Shown here: in pieces, positions 23,801 to 31,654 of the stretch | Position numbering within the stretch: position 1 is the stretch's first letter | Layout of the letters: each line of letters begins with the position of its first letter | Source of the DNA: Archegozetes longisetosus | Taxonomy: Eukaryota > Arthropoda > Arachnida > Sarcoptiformes > Trhypochthoniidae | Length of the DNA: 64,000 bases | Direction of reading: 5' to 3' | Assembly: GCA_018873245.2 (NCBI GenBank) | Contig: JAEMBT020000006.1 | Span: 8,639,855 to 8,703,854, forward strand | Program-made: the position numbers and the translations under genes | The notes under the pieces: generated by a model | What the model was told of the DNA's origin: nothing | The model's database searches: none | Seen by the model: only the letters and a program-made list of their open reading frames with translations

Positions 23801-26753
23801 TCGTTCGATGGATTCTTCAGGAGGCAATGTCATGAGAATACAATTAACAAGTATAGTGACTATAACAAGAAAACTGAACATAGGATGGACGAGCATATAA
23901 ATTGCAACGCGACGAATGGGGTTGAAGGGGTCCAGTATCCACAACGCTTTTGTTGCACTAAATCGGAATATATCTTTTCCTTTGCTGACCACTGTGAATG
24001 TCTGGTAAATATAACACATTTACAGTTCTTACTTATTTCACACACTCTTACACGAGATTCATCAAATTTGGACAACTATTTTACAGATATATATATACTT
24101 ACCTGTTTTGCATTTTATTATGCTATAGAGTGGCTATTTAATGCTGTACATCAAAGTATATATCTTGCATTTTGTCATACTTTTTCAATCTACTGTGCAT
24201 ACAATACTTTAATGGGGATATTTCAAAATCTTATTCATCTGTGGCAAGTCTATCGTTTCGTTTCGAAAGTCACTTATTATGATCATTATTACAAATAGAA
24301 TTGGAAATTTTATTCAATCATTTACTTTGAATGAGATAAAATTGAAGATTTGATTTGAATATTGTATAAAGAATTTGGTTTATATTACTTTCTGACTTAA
24401 TTCTTTTGAATAGTAGGTCGTAGTATTACTGTAAAAAACCAACTAATCTCGTTATAATAAAGCCTATTCTATCGTGCTGCTACCCGACAAACAAAGTTGC
24501 AAAACAACTTCAATCGTTTGCAGCTTATATTAATACCTGATATATATTAACTAAAACCTAAACAAATGACTTTAGATTAAATATTTACTGAATTTGACAT
24601 TTGACTTATTCTGCCGATAAATGAAATATTGGAAACATTTTAACAAATGAAAATATATTATGATTAGAGAAAAGAATAGGTTCCGTGTAGTAAATCCTTA
24701 TCTTATAGTTTAGGTAATATTTTTCAGATAGATTTAATCAGAAATAAGTTTCCGGTCTTATTTTGGATCATATAATAATCTTATTTTTAGTTCATGTTTT
24801 TTATATCAATATAAAAGGTGCCAAACGTTTCATTAACAGATATACCTGTACTGAACACATTAGTCAACTAATACATTATACAACAACACATTAATGTTAT
24901 TACTTTAAAACAAAACTTCTAAAAATCTAACTCAACTTCTAAAAATCTAACTTAACTTCTAAAAAGCTAACAAACCTTTTAAATGCAATTCAACTTTAAA
25001 TATCTCCTAAATGAAGAAGTCACGAAAATAATTAATTAATTGCCATCAAACTTGGTATTTCCGTGAAGGAAAAGGCATGAAAAATCAATCATATATTCTT
25101 AATTATATCGGACAGACTTTTTATTGATTGATTGTTACATTTTTTGTAGTCTACGCTTTCTCTCTGCCGCAAATGTCAATACTATGCTAACTGATTGTGG
25201 TTTACGTTTCAATCATACATTTTTTCATAGACTTTTTGTTCAATAATTAATAAACATATTTACTTATAAATTCATTAAAATATTAATTTTGATGGTTTAA
25301 TGTACCAGAATTTCTATGTATCTTAAGTCTCTGGAGATTTTATTCAGACAATAGTTGCCAAAAATGATCATAAAGTTTATGACTCTCCATTATTGCAAGT
25401 AATTTATAGGATTAGATGTAAAGATTAAAATATAAACTTACCATTTTATTTTCATAGTATTTATCGATATCTTCTATTGGTGTAGCTATGAGTTCGTGTG
25501 GAAATTCCCTTTGAAGAGCTCTCGGCAAAGGAAGTCCTGCTTCAAGCATAGGATCGGGTTCGATGGTGTCGTGATGTTGTGGTACATATACATCGTGCTA
25601 TAATTATCACATTAATCACAATTTAATTATGCTTTCATTTTTTCAATATTTTCAATTTCACAAATTAATCTCTATAACAAAAACACTTTATTCCTATTTA
25701 GTTTATTTTTTCTTCATCAACGCATCATTCATTTGATTCTAACTTTGACCATACGTATTTTCAGTTAATCATAATTTTAGAATGGTTCGTTTTACTTTTT
25801 TTCTTTTTGCTCTCAATTTTTTCTCACTATATTTAATGATTTAGGACAACAGATGAATTCGTTTAAAACAGTATTGCTTCATGTCTGACGAGCTTTCATG
25901 TCGACTCTATTGGTTTCAATTTTACTATCTATTCATATCTTTTCACTTAAACTGACATTAATAGAATTTTCTGGTTCTTTCGGCGGTGTCTAAACTAAAG
26001 AATTGATTACATTTTTGTTTATATAGAAAACAGAAATAATTTTCTTAAATCTAGCGTGTTCAAGTCAAGAGACCGAATGAGCAGAGCATAAGCTTACAAG
26101 TTGGCTAAGTTGAGATCTAAATTATTAAGCTATCAATCGAGCTTTCGTGAATTTTTAAAGAATTCATGCAAATTCAAACCTGATGCGAATGTGCTTAAAA
26201 ACCTCAATTCATAAAATTCTATTGATATAAAGAGCTAGCTTTTTCCTGAATAAACCATTAATTCCGATATGAAAGGAAAAATTGATACTACCTCTATATT
26301 TATGACACAATACTCGCAGTCAAAAACAATAACATGAATTATCTATTTGTTTACCTCATCCTATAGCTATATAACTCAAAAAAAATTATTATTTTAATGA
26401 TATCTGAATTTTTCAAACGTGAAACGGTAATAAAAATCGAAAATTCGCGTCAGAATTAGTCTGATTTATGCAAAAGTTAGTAACATTTGTGTATAATTAA
26501 TATCAAAGTAATTGAGGGTAAGATTTATTGATCGGATAGAGTTTGAGCATTTGGAACATTAGATGAATGGGAGATGATTTAGAAGTGAAAATTTAAGGAA
26601 TCAATATGAGATTTGTAATCAGACCTGGACTTCTGCCACTTTTCTTGCATTTTCCTCAGCAATTCTGGCTTCGATGGCTGCGAGTGACTCCCTGGTGAAG
26701 GGACGGAATAATGGCGGCACACAATCCTCTTCTTCAGTAAAACGAGCTGACAT
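10614..26753 (-). CDS. para: Voltage-gated sodium channel alpha subunit (para/Nav1), whole gene
   Basis: Four-domain Nav channel of the neuronal membrane that carries the action-potential sodium current. I joined 19 exon positions with matching phases into 1976 codons plus stop; insect para proteins are about 2100. Each domain has S1-S6 with Arg/Lys repeats in S4. The selectivity ring is D364, E914, K1430 and A1724 (DEKA). The inactivation particle is MFMT at 1498-1501. The C-tail has the EF-like and IQ-like regions and ends [14 protein letters not shown]. Exons, in coding order: 26625-26753, 25442-25597, 23796-24001, 23485-23708, 23086-23341, 21892-22480, 20383-20772, 19943-20051, 17212-17465, 16622-16795, 16385-16554, 15966-16302, 15186-15902, 14950-15123, then either 14511-14633 or 13823-13945, then 12831-13100, 12093-12395, 11754-12024, 10614-11692. 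Optional exons in longer introns may be missed. Confidence 0.95.
11754..12024 (-). CDS. para: Nav exon 18: domain IV S1-S3
   Basis: [20 protein letters not shown], then S1-S3 of domain IV ([12 protein letters not shown] and [12 protein letters not shown]). The acceptor is ATAG|TTT. The first residue is Phe where insects have Trp. The donor TTAG|GTACTT leads into a 61-nt intron. Confidence 0.92.
12093..12395 (-). CDS. para: Nav exon 17: domain III pore, S6 and inactivation gate
   Basis: [10 protein letters not shown] carries the selectivity Lys (K1430). S6 is [20 protein letters not shown], unchanged at the pyrethroid-site Phe positions. The III-IV linker [20 protein letters not shown] has MFMT, the arthropod form of the vertebrate IFMT gate. 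The donor is AGG|GTCAGT. The acceptor AAAAAG|GCT has a weak pyrimidine tract. Confidence 0.93.
12531..12606. repeat. Inverted repeat of TTAGG/CCTAA-like units
   Basis: 12531-12554 and 12583-12606 pair over 24 bp with two mismatches (CCCCTTACCT ... AGGTAAGGGG). They are built mostly of CCTAA/TTAGG pentamers, the arthropod telomere unit. It lies in the Nav intron between exons 17 and 16 and is probably a small insertion. Confidence 0.65.
12831..13100 (-). CDS. para: Nav exon 16: domain III S5 and turret
   Basis: 90 codons, [20 protein letters not shown] through S5 to the turret ([20 protein letters not shown], with NYT and NHT sequons) and the pore start ALFQV. Donor GTC|GTGAGT. Confidence 0.93.
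13823..13945 (-). CDS. para: Nav exon 15b: domain III S3-S4, alternative version 2
   Basis: 41 codons in phase 0: [20 protein letters not shown], then [20 protein letters not shown] and R. The gating charges are the same as in exon 15a; the S3-S4 loop and the S4 end differ. AG|GTA acceptor, AGG|GTAAGA donor. Choice between versions would tune voltage sensitivity or inhibitor response. Confidence 0.92.
14511..14633 (-). CDS. para: Nav exon 15a: domain III S3-S4, alternative version 1
   Basis: 41 codons in phase 0: [20 protein letters not shown], then [20 protein letters not shown] and R. AG|GTG acceptor and AGA|GTAAGT donor. It has the same length and phase as 13823-13945. Including both would place two S4 sensors in series, so the pair must be mutually exclusive, like exons k and l of insect para. 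Confidence 0.92.
14801..14836. repeat. (CA)n microsatellite in Nav intron
   Basis: About 17 CA units with one interruption. It lies between exon 14 and alternative exon 15a, so it is likely to vary in length between individuals. Confidence 0.85.
14950..15123 (-). CDS. para: Nav exon 14: domain III S1-S3
   Basis: 58 codons: [13 protein letters not shown], then [20 protein letters not shown] and [13 protein letters not shown]. Phase 0 at both ends, donor ATG|GTAAGA. It feeds into one of two alternative S3-S4 exons. Confidence 0.93.
15186..15902 (-). CDS. para: Nav exon 13: II-III linker and start of domain III S1
   Basis: 239 codons. The linker is Asp/Glu/Lys-rich and poorly conserved apart from [29 protein letters not shown] and [20 protein letters not shown]. 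The last residues enter S1 (LILISSMAL). The donor is TTG|GTATGA in phase 0. Confidence 0.92.
15966..16302 (-). CDS. para: Nav exon 12: domain II pore and S6
   Basis: [20 protein letters not shown] with selectivity Glu ([12 protein letters not shown]914) and S6 [20 protein letters not shown]. The classic kdr position L1014 is Leu (L943 here), the susceptible state. The 3' boundary is a GC donor, AAG|GCAATA. It joins ALK to [12 protein letters not shown], exactly as insects join FK to LIRNKLTNQISD. Confidence 0.88.
16355..16378 (+). repeat. Short TTAGG-like tract in Nav intron
   Basis: GTTAGGTTAGATTAGGTTAG runs across most of an 82-nt intron between exons 12 and 11, close to the exon 11 donor. 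Confidence 0.5.
16385..16554 (-). CDS. para: Nav exon 11: domain II S4-S5 linker and S5
   Basis: [20 protein letters not shown] then [14 protein letters not shown]. This is the pyrethroid-receptor region. In house-fly numbering M918, L925 and T929 are kept (M849, L856, T860 here), while R920, M922 and A924 are Lys, Val and Asp. The donor is GAAAA|GTAAGG, phase 2. Confidence 0.92.
16622..16795 (-). CDS. para: Nav exon 10: domain II S2-S4
   Basis: 58 codons: [20 protein letters not shown] through S3 ([16 protein letters not shown]) to the first part of S4 (LSVLRSFRL). Phase 0 at both ends. Only one version of this exon is seen; insects can have two. Confidence 0.92.
17212..17465 (-). CDS. para: Nav exon 9: domain II S1
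   Basis: [20 protein letters not shown], then S1 of domain II ([20 protein letters not shown]). It is preceded by a 2.5-kb intron, the longest of the gene. Insect channels have optional linker exons around here; none could be shown in this intron. Confidence 0.92.
17466..19942. other. Longest sodium-channel intron (2.5 kb), mostly unannotated
   Basis: Sits in the domain I-II linker, where insects have optional exons. Apart from the 45-nt tandem repeat near its 5' end (19381-19610) I saw no conserved coding segment. Confidence 0.6.
19381..19610. repeat. Five-copy 45-nt degenerate tandem repeat
   Basis: Copies begin at about 19381, 19424, 19470, 19515 and 19560. Each reads roughly AGTAGTATCTAGTATTGAAC then a CAATATTGG-like core and GAGACAGAAATTCATA. 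The inner TATTGAAC/CATTGGA part is itself weakly palindromic. It lies in the intron between Nav exons 8 and 9. Confidence 0.8.
19943..20051 (-). CDS. para: Nav exon 8: I-II linker, distal part
   Basis: 36 codons plus 1 nt: [20 protein letters not shown] then [16 protein letters not shown]. The end matches the insect TVVDMKD. Acceptor ATACAG|GAT, donor AAAG|GTGATC. Confidence 0.85.
20152..20237. repeat. Four-copy 21-22-nt AT-rich tandem repeat
   Basis: Two copies of TTCTGAATAARTAATTATGA plus TT, then two of TTGTTCAAACTAATTATGAT type. It is in the intron between Nav exons 7 and 8. Confidence 0.75.
20383..20772 (-). CDS. para: Nav exon 7: I-II linker
   Basis: 130 codons including [35 protein letters not shown] and [17 protein letters not shown], all strongly conserved in arthropod channels. 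These segments contain likely kinase targets. The 3' limit is less sure: the donor ACT|GTAACG was chosen, but GAG|GTCATT four codons earlier is also in phase. Confidence 0.88.
21892..22480 (-). CDS. para: Nav exon 6: domain I pore, S6 and start of I-II linker
   Basis: Contains the pore helix with selectivity Asp ([11 protein letters not shown]364) and S6 ([20 protein letters not shown]). A Glu/Ala-rich coiled-coil-like stretch follows. The linker also contains [13 protein letters not shown], like the insect KSPTYSCISYEL. It ends at KMRK|GTGAGT in phase 0. Confidence 0.93.
22618..22729. repeat. Short inverted repeat in Nav intron
   Basis: GACTGATATTGTTGTATCTT (22618-22637) is matched, with a couple of mismatches, by the complement at 22710-22729. 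It is in the 605-nt intron between exons 5 and 6 and could be a small MITE. Confidence 0.55.
23086..23341 (-). CDS. para: Nav exon 5: domain I S5 and turret
   Basis: [20 protein letters not shown] then S5 and the extracellular loop, with NET and NSS sequons that are probably glycosylated. The donor is TCACA|GTGAGT, phase 2; reading through it meets a stop at once. Confidence 0.92.
23485..23708 (-). CDS. para: Nav exon 4: domain I S2-S4
   Basis: Continues [20 protein letters not shown], then S3 ([13 protein letters not shown]) and the S4 sensor [12 protein letters not shown]. The 87-nt intron before it and the 143-nt intron after it are both GT-AG. Confidence 0.93.
23796..24001 (-). CDS. para: Nav exon 3: domain I S1
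   Basis: Encodes [20 protein letters not shown] and the first transmembrane helix of domain I (about residues 127-152). The donor is ACAGA|GTTAGT, phase 2. This choice restores the conserved TEVIFT junction with the next exon. Confidence 0.92.
24916..24975. repeat. Three-copy 20-nt tandem repeat
   Basis: CTTCTAAAAATCTAACTCAA, then a copy with one change, then a more diverged one. It is in the intron between Nav exons 2 and 3. Confidence 0.8.
25442..25597 (-). CDS. para: Nav exon 2: cytoplasmic N-terminal region
   Basis: 52 codons, phase 0 at both ends, AG|CAC acceptor and ATG|GTAAGT donor. It ends [15 protein letters not shown], the counterpart of the insect segment just before TFVVVSKGKD. 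It lacks the basic RYGRKKKQKE-type stretch of insects, so the segment is shorter or another exon lies in the 1-kb intron upstream. Confidence 0.88.
26625..26753 (-). CDS. para: Nav exon 1: N-terminus
   Basis: 43 codons from the first Met. It contains [20 protein letters not shown], the start conserved in all para proteins. The donor is CAG|GTCTGA, phase 0. Residues before FRPFT differ from insects. An unseen upstream 5' UTR exon is likely. Confidence 0.9.
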
Positions 26754-26938
26754 GACGATTACATGCACTCGTTTGCTTTCTGTGACCGGACTCTAAGGAC
26801 ACGGTCTCCACGCTATTACGTGTAATGATCCTTATATATAGAAAAAACATATTAATGAGAAACAACACATTTATGATTATAAGGAATTGTGTATTTAGGT
26901 AAATATTTAACAGAAGCTGAGGAGTTCTTCTTGATTTA

Positions 26939-27039
26939 CCTAACGTGACAACAGTAACTATGGGGAAAGAACTGCGAATAGTTGACAATGAATGCTAGAA
27001 ATGGTGTTTTTTCCCCATAGTTACTGTTGTCACGTCAGG
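26939..27039. repeat. Hairpin with 30-bp near-perfect stem upstream of Nav
   Basis: Arms 26939-26968 and 27010-27039 are reverse complements with one mismatch (core ACGTGACAACAGTAACTATG), separated by 41 nt. It begins 186 bp upstream of the Nav start codon, so it may be transcribed in the Nav leader or first intron. The size fits either a tiny MITE or a microRNA precursor. No target-site duplication was found. Confidence 0.85.
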
Positions 27040-30000
27040 CAAGTCTAATAAAACAAATGCAATCATTCGAATCCTATGATCAATTCTAATAATCTATCTC
27101 TTCAACCAATCAATTTAATTAACAATTTTCTATCACTTCTAATCAATTCTCTAAACACTCAGATTATCTTAAATCACATACAAAATTTTGCAAAACCCGA
27201 ATATTCTACATAATCCGAGAAACCGAATTTAGGCCAAAACTGATTTTCAGAATCAAACAGAATTTGCAATAATTAATTTCGATAATCATATTTTGATCAC
27301 AATTCTATGAGGATTTAGCTAAAATTGTAGAGAATTTCTAATAAATAATGAACAATTGCACTTTATAGAAACAAATTCTTGAATTCTAATCAGAACCGAA
27401 ACCATTAATGACCTGCCGTTTACATATTAAAAGAGCACTTTTCACAGGAACTCATGTTAAGGAATTTCATACCTTAAAAATGTTGTAATTTTCACTTTTG
27501 AGTCATGATTTGTTGTTGAGAATTAGTCTAATAAGTCGAAAGAATTGGTTCTATGAATATGAATATGTTAGTAAATGAGAAGATTTGATAAATTCATTAA
27601 TTTGTTAGTATAGAAGCTTTTGATATAAGCTTTGGTTGAATTTGCGATTATTTCAAGCATTCACTACTGAATAAATTCAAAATCAATAGAGTCTCATTTC
27701 AAATTTGATAACACATTAGTTAAAACTGGTTAATAATATGGTTAAGTTAACAGTAAAACAACACAATTTAGTGGCGATAGCGAACAATTAGGCAATTACT
27801 GAGCATTGAGTCTACTATTATGCGGACAAATAGATCTGTCTTACTGTGAAAGTGGCGAAAGTGACTCACTCTAACGCTTCATATTTTCATTGCATTATAA
27901 GTTATTCTGGAGCACCAGCAGAATCCCTAACATTCCAATCGTTCGAAGAGTGTATGAGTCAAGCCTACAGAGGGAGAAACCGACCCAACTTTCAAACATC
28001 TAAAACTTTGGGTTTGACCCCATTCTACAACCAATATTTGAACTTTTACTTATTCGTATAATTGAAATTTAATAAAAGCACAAAAACGAATCAACTTTTA
28101 AAAGATCTTCAGCAACTAGTAATCACGTAAAGGCATTGAGATGACATCTGAAAATCTACGACTAACTGACTTCTCATAATAGAGAATATGATGCGCTGAA
28201 AAATGCAAACCTGAAAATTTAGCACAAAATTAATTAATTATTGAGGATTTTTTGGAATATTTAGGGATGAACCTGAGTCAGATAATTAAAATCAACAAGA
28301 ACAACAATAGATTAGAAGATGTACACACAGAAATTGGTGATCAACTGTAGAATATTTGAACGGTTGAAATGAGAGCGTTGAATTTAATGCAGACATACCT
28401 GTAGAAAATTATAGCTTAGATATTAAGCAGGCGTATAAACATTATAATTTTGTTCATAATTAATGAGCATAGGGTCTGCCATATGTTTCATTAAGTCATT
28501 TTACAGAACCATCTCTGAATTATGACCAATAAAATTATAAATAATAATAATAATATACCCAAAAAAGGGTTAATCATTATTTCAATATTTAATTATACAA
28601 ACAATACTTAAATATCAATTAGGTTGCATGGAATCCTAAATCTAGTGTTTTAGTCTTTTCAATTTGATTACAGCTTTTATTTTGACAATTTTTCCAACAC
28701 TTCATTAAGAGAGATATAGCTTAATGTGTGGATAATTTGGCTATAAACGCATTGGATAAACAAATAAATTCTATTTTAATTGCAAGTTTTCAGCCGACAA
28801 AGTCTCAAACGTTGCTGTAAACTTTAAATAATCTACCAAAAGAATGCCATTTGGTGCCAATTCATAAGCTATATTTCGATTTCCCCGAAGTTTATTGGAC
28901 ATAAATTTTCAGAACAAAGATAACCAGTGAAAGCTTTTTGAAACTGAAGTTTATTTTTAACTACCGAAGAGGAAGATCCAAAACTTATTGAATGGCATTT
29001 GAGATGAAAAAAGTTGCTTAGAATTGATATATAATACTAGATTTGTATTAATTGCATTATAAGGCAACTGAATAATGGTAGCATTGAGTGAAATGTAAAA
29101 GAATACTTCGTATAAGAAAAGAGTTGGAACAGAGCAGAAAAAATTCAAATCCAATGAAAAGATGAGCGCCACAGATTTGCTTCAAAAGCAATTCATGTAC
29201 TTTCCGGTCATTCAGGATGTGTCCTTTGAGTAGGAAAGTAGCGCAAACGGAATAGACTGCTGGGGGTTAGGATTGAGTATACATGATCCAAGTTTTGTCT
29301 AACTCTAACTCTTTCCAGAGCTATACTGATAGACGCATGACGGATATACAACCATTGCTTCTATCTTCGATTCACTACCAAATGAAGGCATAACACAAAG
29401 TGCATCATTCAAATCGTTGCTTTATCATGAAAATCACTGGTAGTCACCATACTTTACTATACATTATGAGCTGGACTTGTTTTCAAACTTAATGTACAGA
29501 CCAAAGAGTAGGGAACACAAAAATACATTAGGAAACACTACCACATTATGTAGACATACATTATTCTATTCAAACCAACCAAATAGTGATTCAGTTGACC
29601 ACAAATTTACTTTACGAAAGCTTCTAGATTAAATTATTGAATATTATTGCGTAACTAGTATTTTCAGTGTTGAGGTAAAGATTTGATTTGCGGTAAATAG
29701 TCGATTGATTAGAGCGGATGGTTGTTTGTTAAATAAGACTGGATACTTATTTGCTAAATAGCGTTTGTACAGAGTTATTCAAAGAATATAAGAATATATA
29801 CACCAAATAAACCTTTAATGCTAACATGACAAACAATAAAATGTGTGCTACATTAATTCAATAACATCTTTCCTATATCTCAAGCCATACAGACTATTGT
29901 CAACTCGAATGCCATAAATTTCATTAATTTCTAACTTATAGACTCTGTTTTACAAACTGCGTTCAAACCGATCTCTGTGTAGGGGTTATAATGAAAATTT

Positions 30001-30108
30001 ATTTAATCGACCAGAAAGAAAGTGAAAATGAATCAATGCATGACTGCTGATGAAAACCGATTGAGATATTTACAGAAATCGATTCCTAGTAATTAGAAGT
30101 CAGCAAAG

Positions 30109-30156
30109 AGAGAGTCTGAAAGAGAGTCGGAAAGAGAGTCAGAAACAGAGAGAGAA
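30109..30156 (+). repeat. 12-nt tandem repeat AGAGAGTCKGAA
   Basis: Three exact-length copies differing at one position, followed by a decayed fourth. It lies 51 bp upstream of the open frame at 30207. Confidence 0.75.
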
Positions 30157-30206
30157 GCTGCTTATAATATACTTTCAATTTTAATATCCATAACGTTCGC
30201 ACGAAA

Positions 30207-30590
30207 ATGCTTTTTGACAATGGAGTGGCTAATAATTGTAGCAAATACTCAGTTGATCGAACATTTATAGCACGAAACGAATTAATTGCTTTAGCGAGTC
30301 AACGTCAACCTGATTCCTATTTCAATCAAATGAAGCCGAAGTCAATGGGCAACACATCTGTTGCGATATTAGTGTTAAGCGTTTCTAACATAGAGGCGAA
30401 GCTTGTTTTTTACAACAATGTATTAGAATTGTTGTTTGGTCGGGGGTCGTCAGAATTTAATCTAGGAAACTTTCTATCCAAATGCATTGATGCATGGATT
30501 GCATGGTTGATAGAGTGCATCAGGGGAGGAGAACAGGAGCAAAGACACACCGAACATGTGCTATTGTGGGCCCATTTGACACGAGCATGA
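30207..30590 (+). CDS. Hypothetical 127-codon open frame
   Basis: One of the longest uninterrupted frames outside the named genes, in sequence of about 40% GC. It contains NTSVAILVLSVSNIEAKLVF, a mildly hydrophobic stretch, and a basic/acidic C-terminus (IRGGEQEQRHTEH). I recognise no domain. It lies 4 kb upstream of Islet on the same strand and could be a non-coding transcript, an unknown small protein or chance. Confidence 0.25.
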   Translation: MLFDNGVANNCSKYSVDRTFIARNELIALASQRQPDSYFNQMKPKSMGNTSVAILVLSVSNIEAKLVFYNNVLELLFGRGSSEFNLGNFLSKCIDAWIAWLIECIRGGEQEQRHTEHVLLWAHLTRA

Positions 30591-31465
30591 ATACATGTTC
30601 CGCATTAAATTGAAATATCTCTTATTCACTTATACTAATACTTATACTCATTCCGCTATGTTTTCATTGATTATAATAGCATAAGGAAACTATTTTTGCT
30701 TTTTTAACCTTTCTTTTGGCTCTTTTGGCTGTAATAACCAATATCAATTGAAGGTATGAGCCTAACAAGTGCTTCAAGACTAGATGTAATCTCAATTCTA
30801 AGTCAATCCAATATGATTTACTTCGTCAAATGCTATCAAACTGTGAAGAATAGCTTTATAACTGTAATAAAAGCAAGCGATTATGACCAAATCAACATTC
30901 AATCACAATAAGTAATTTCAACCTAATCCAATTCTAGAGTTTTAGGGTAATTTCTACTTTATTTTATCAATTCCGAGAAACATGTTATCCTTAAAAAGAT
31001 CTGAGTAACAGTCTTAGAAAAAGAAATTAATGCATTCGAAACAACCTGAAGAATGGTTAGATAGATTTTTGAATGTTTATTTTAAATTAATCAAACGCAA
31101 TCTGATGATAGATTTAATTGAAAGTGCTTTATCAGTGATGATAATTTAAGGAATGATTGTATCTATTAATGTAGGAAATAGTGAAATGTACTAAAAATGT
31201 TGAGAAATCAATAGATCACATTTGCGAGTTAGTTTAGTTAATATAGTTATATGATTGTAAAGTTAGAAAAGACTTGAATAAGACCATAGGAGGTAAGACC
31301 TAATTCATATGTGGTAGCATTTATTTCGATTTAAAATAGACATCACACAAAAGACGTGATCTTTTTGGCAAACATGCCATATCTATGAAGCCCCGCAGAG
31401 TTACACTCAGTGTCTTATTTCAATGAAGATATTCCATTCCCTCAATGCTATCAGCTTTATATCTA

Positions 31466-31654
31466 TCACCTGAATAAGTACTGGATTGACAGCAGCTGTA
31501 TTGCAATCTCAATGTTAGAAAAGACGATGAGCTCAAGTAATTTGTTCGAAGTAAGCTCATTATTACCGTTTTCAAAGAAAAGCCAGACCAACTCAAAAAA
31601 TCTCAATGCTTCTTCATACATTTCAACAAAATATTCCCGATATTTCACTTTCAT
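31466..31654 (-). pseudogene. Possible BTB-domain fragment
   Basis: 62 codons reading YREYFVEMYEEALRFFELVW then LFFENGNNELTSNKLLELIV. The order of Tyr-Phe, a short acidic stretch, then a hydrophobic helix, Gly and ELTxxxxxELxxxxN resembles the middle of a BTB/POZ fold (YTG-x-LxL-ENV-ELL-AN). The core is too short for a whole domain and no kelch or MATH partner follows. It would be a relic or a chance match. Confidence 0.22.
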
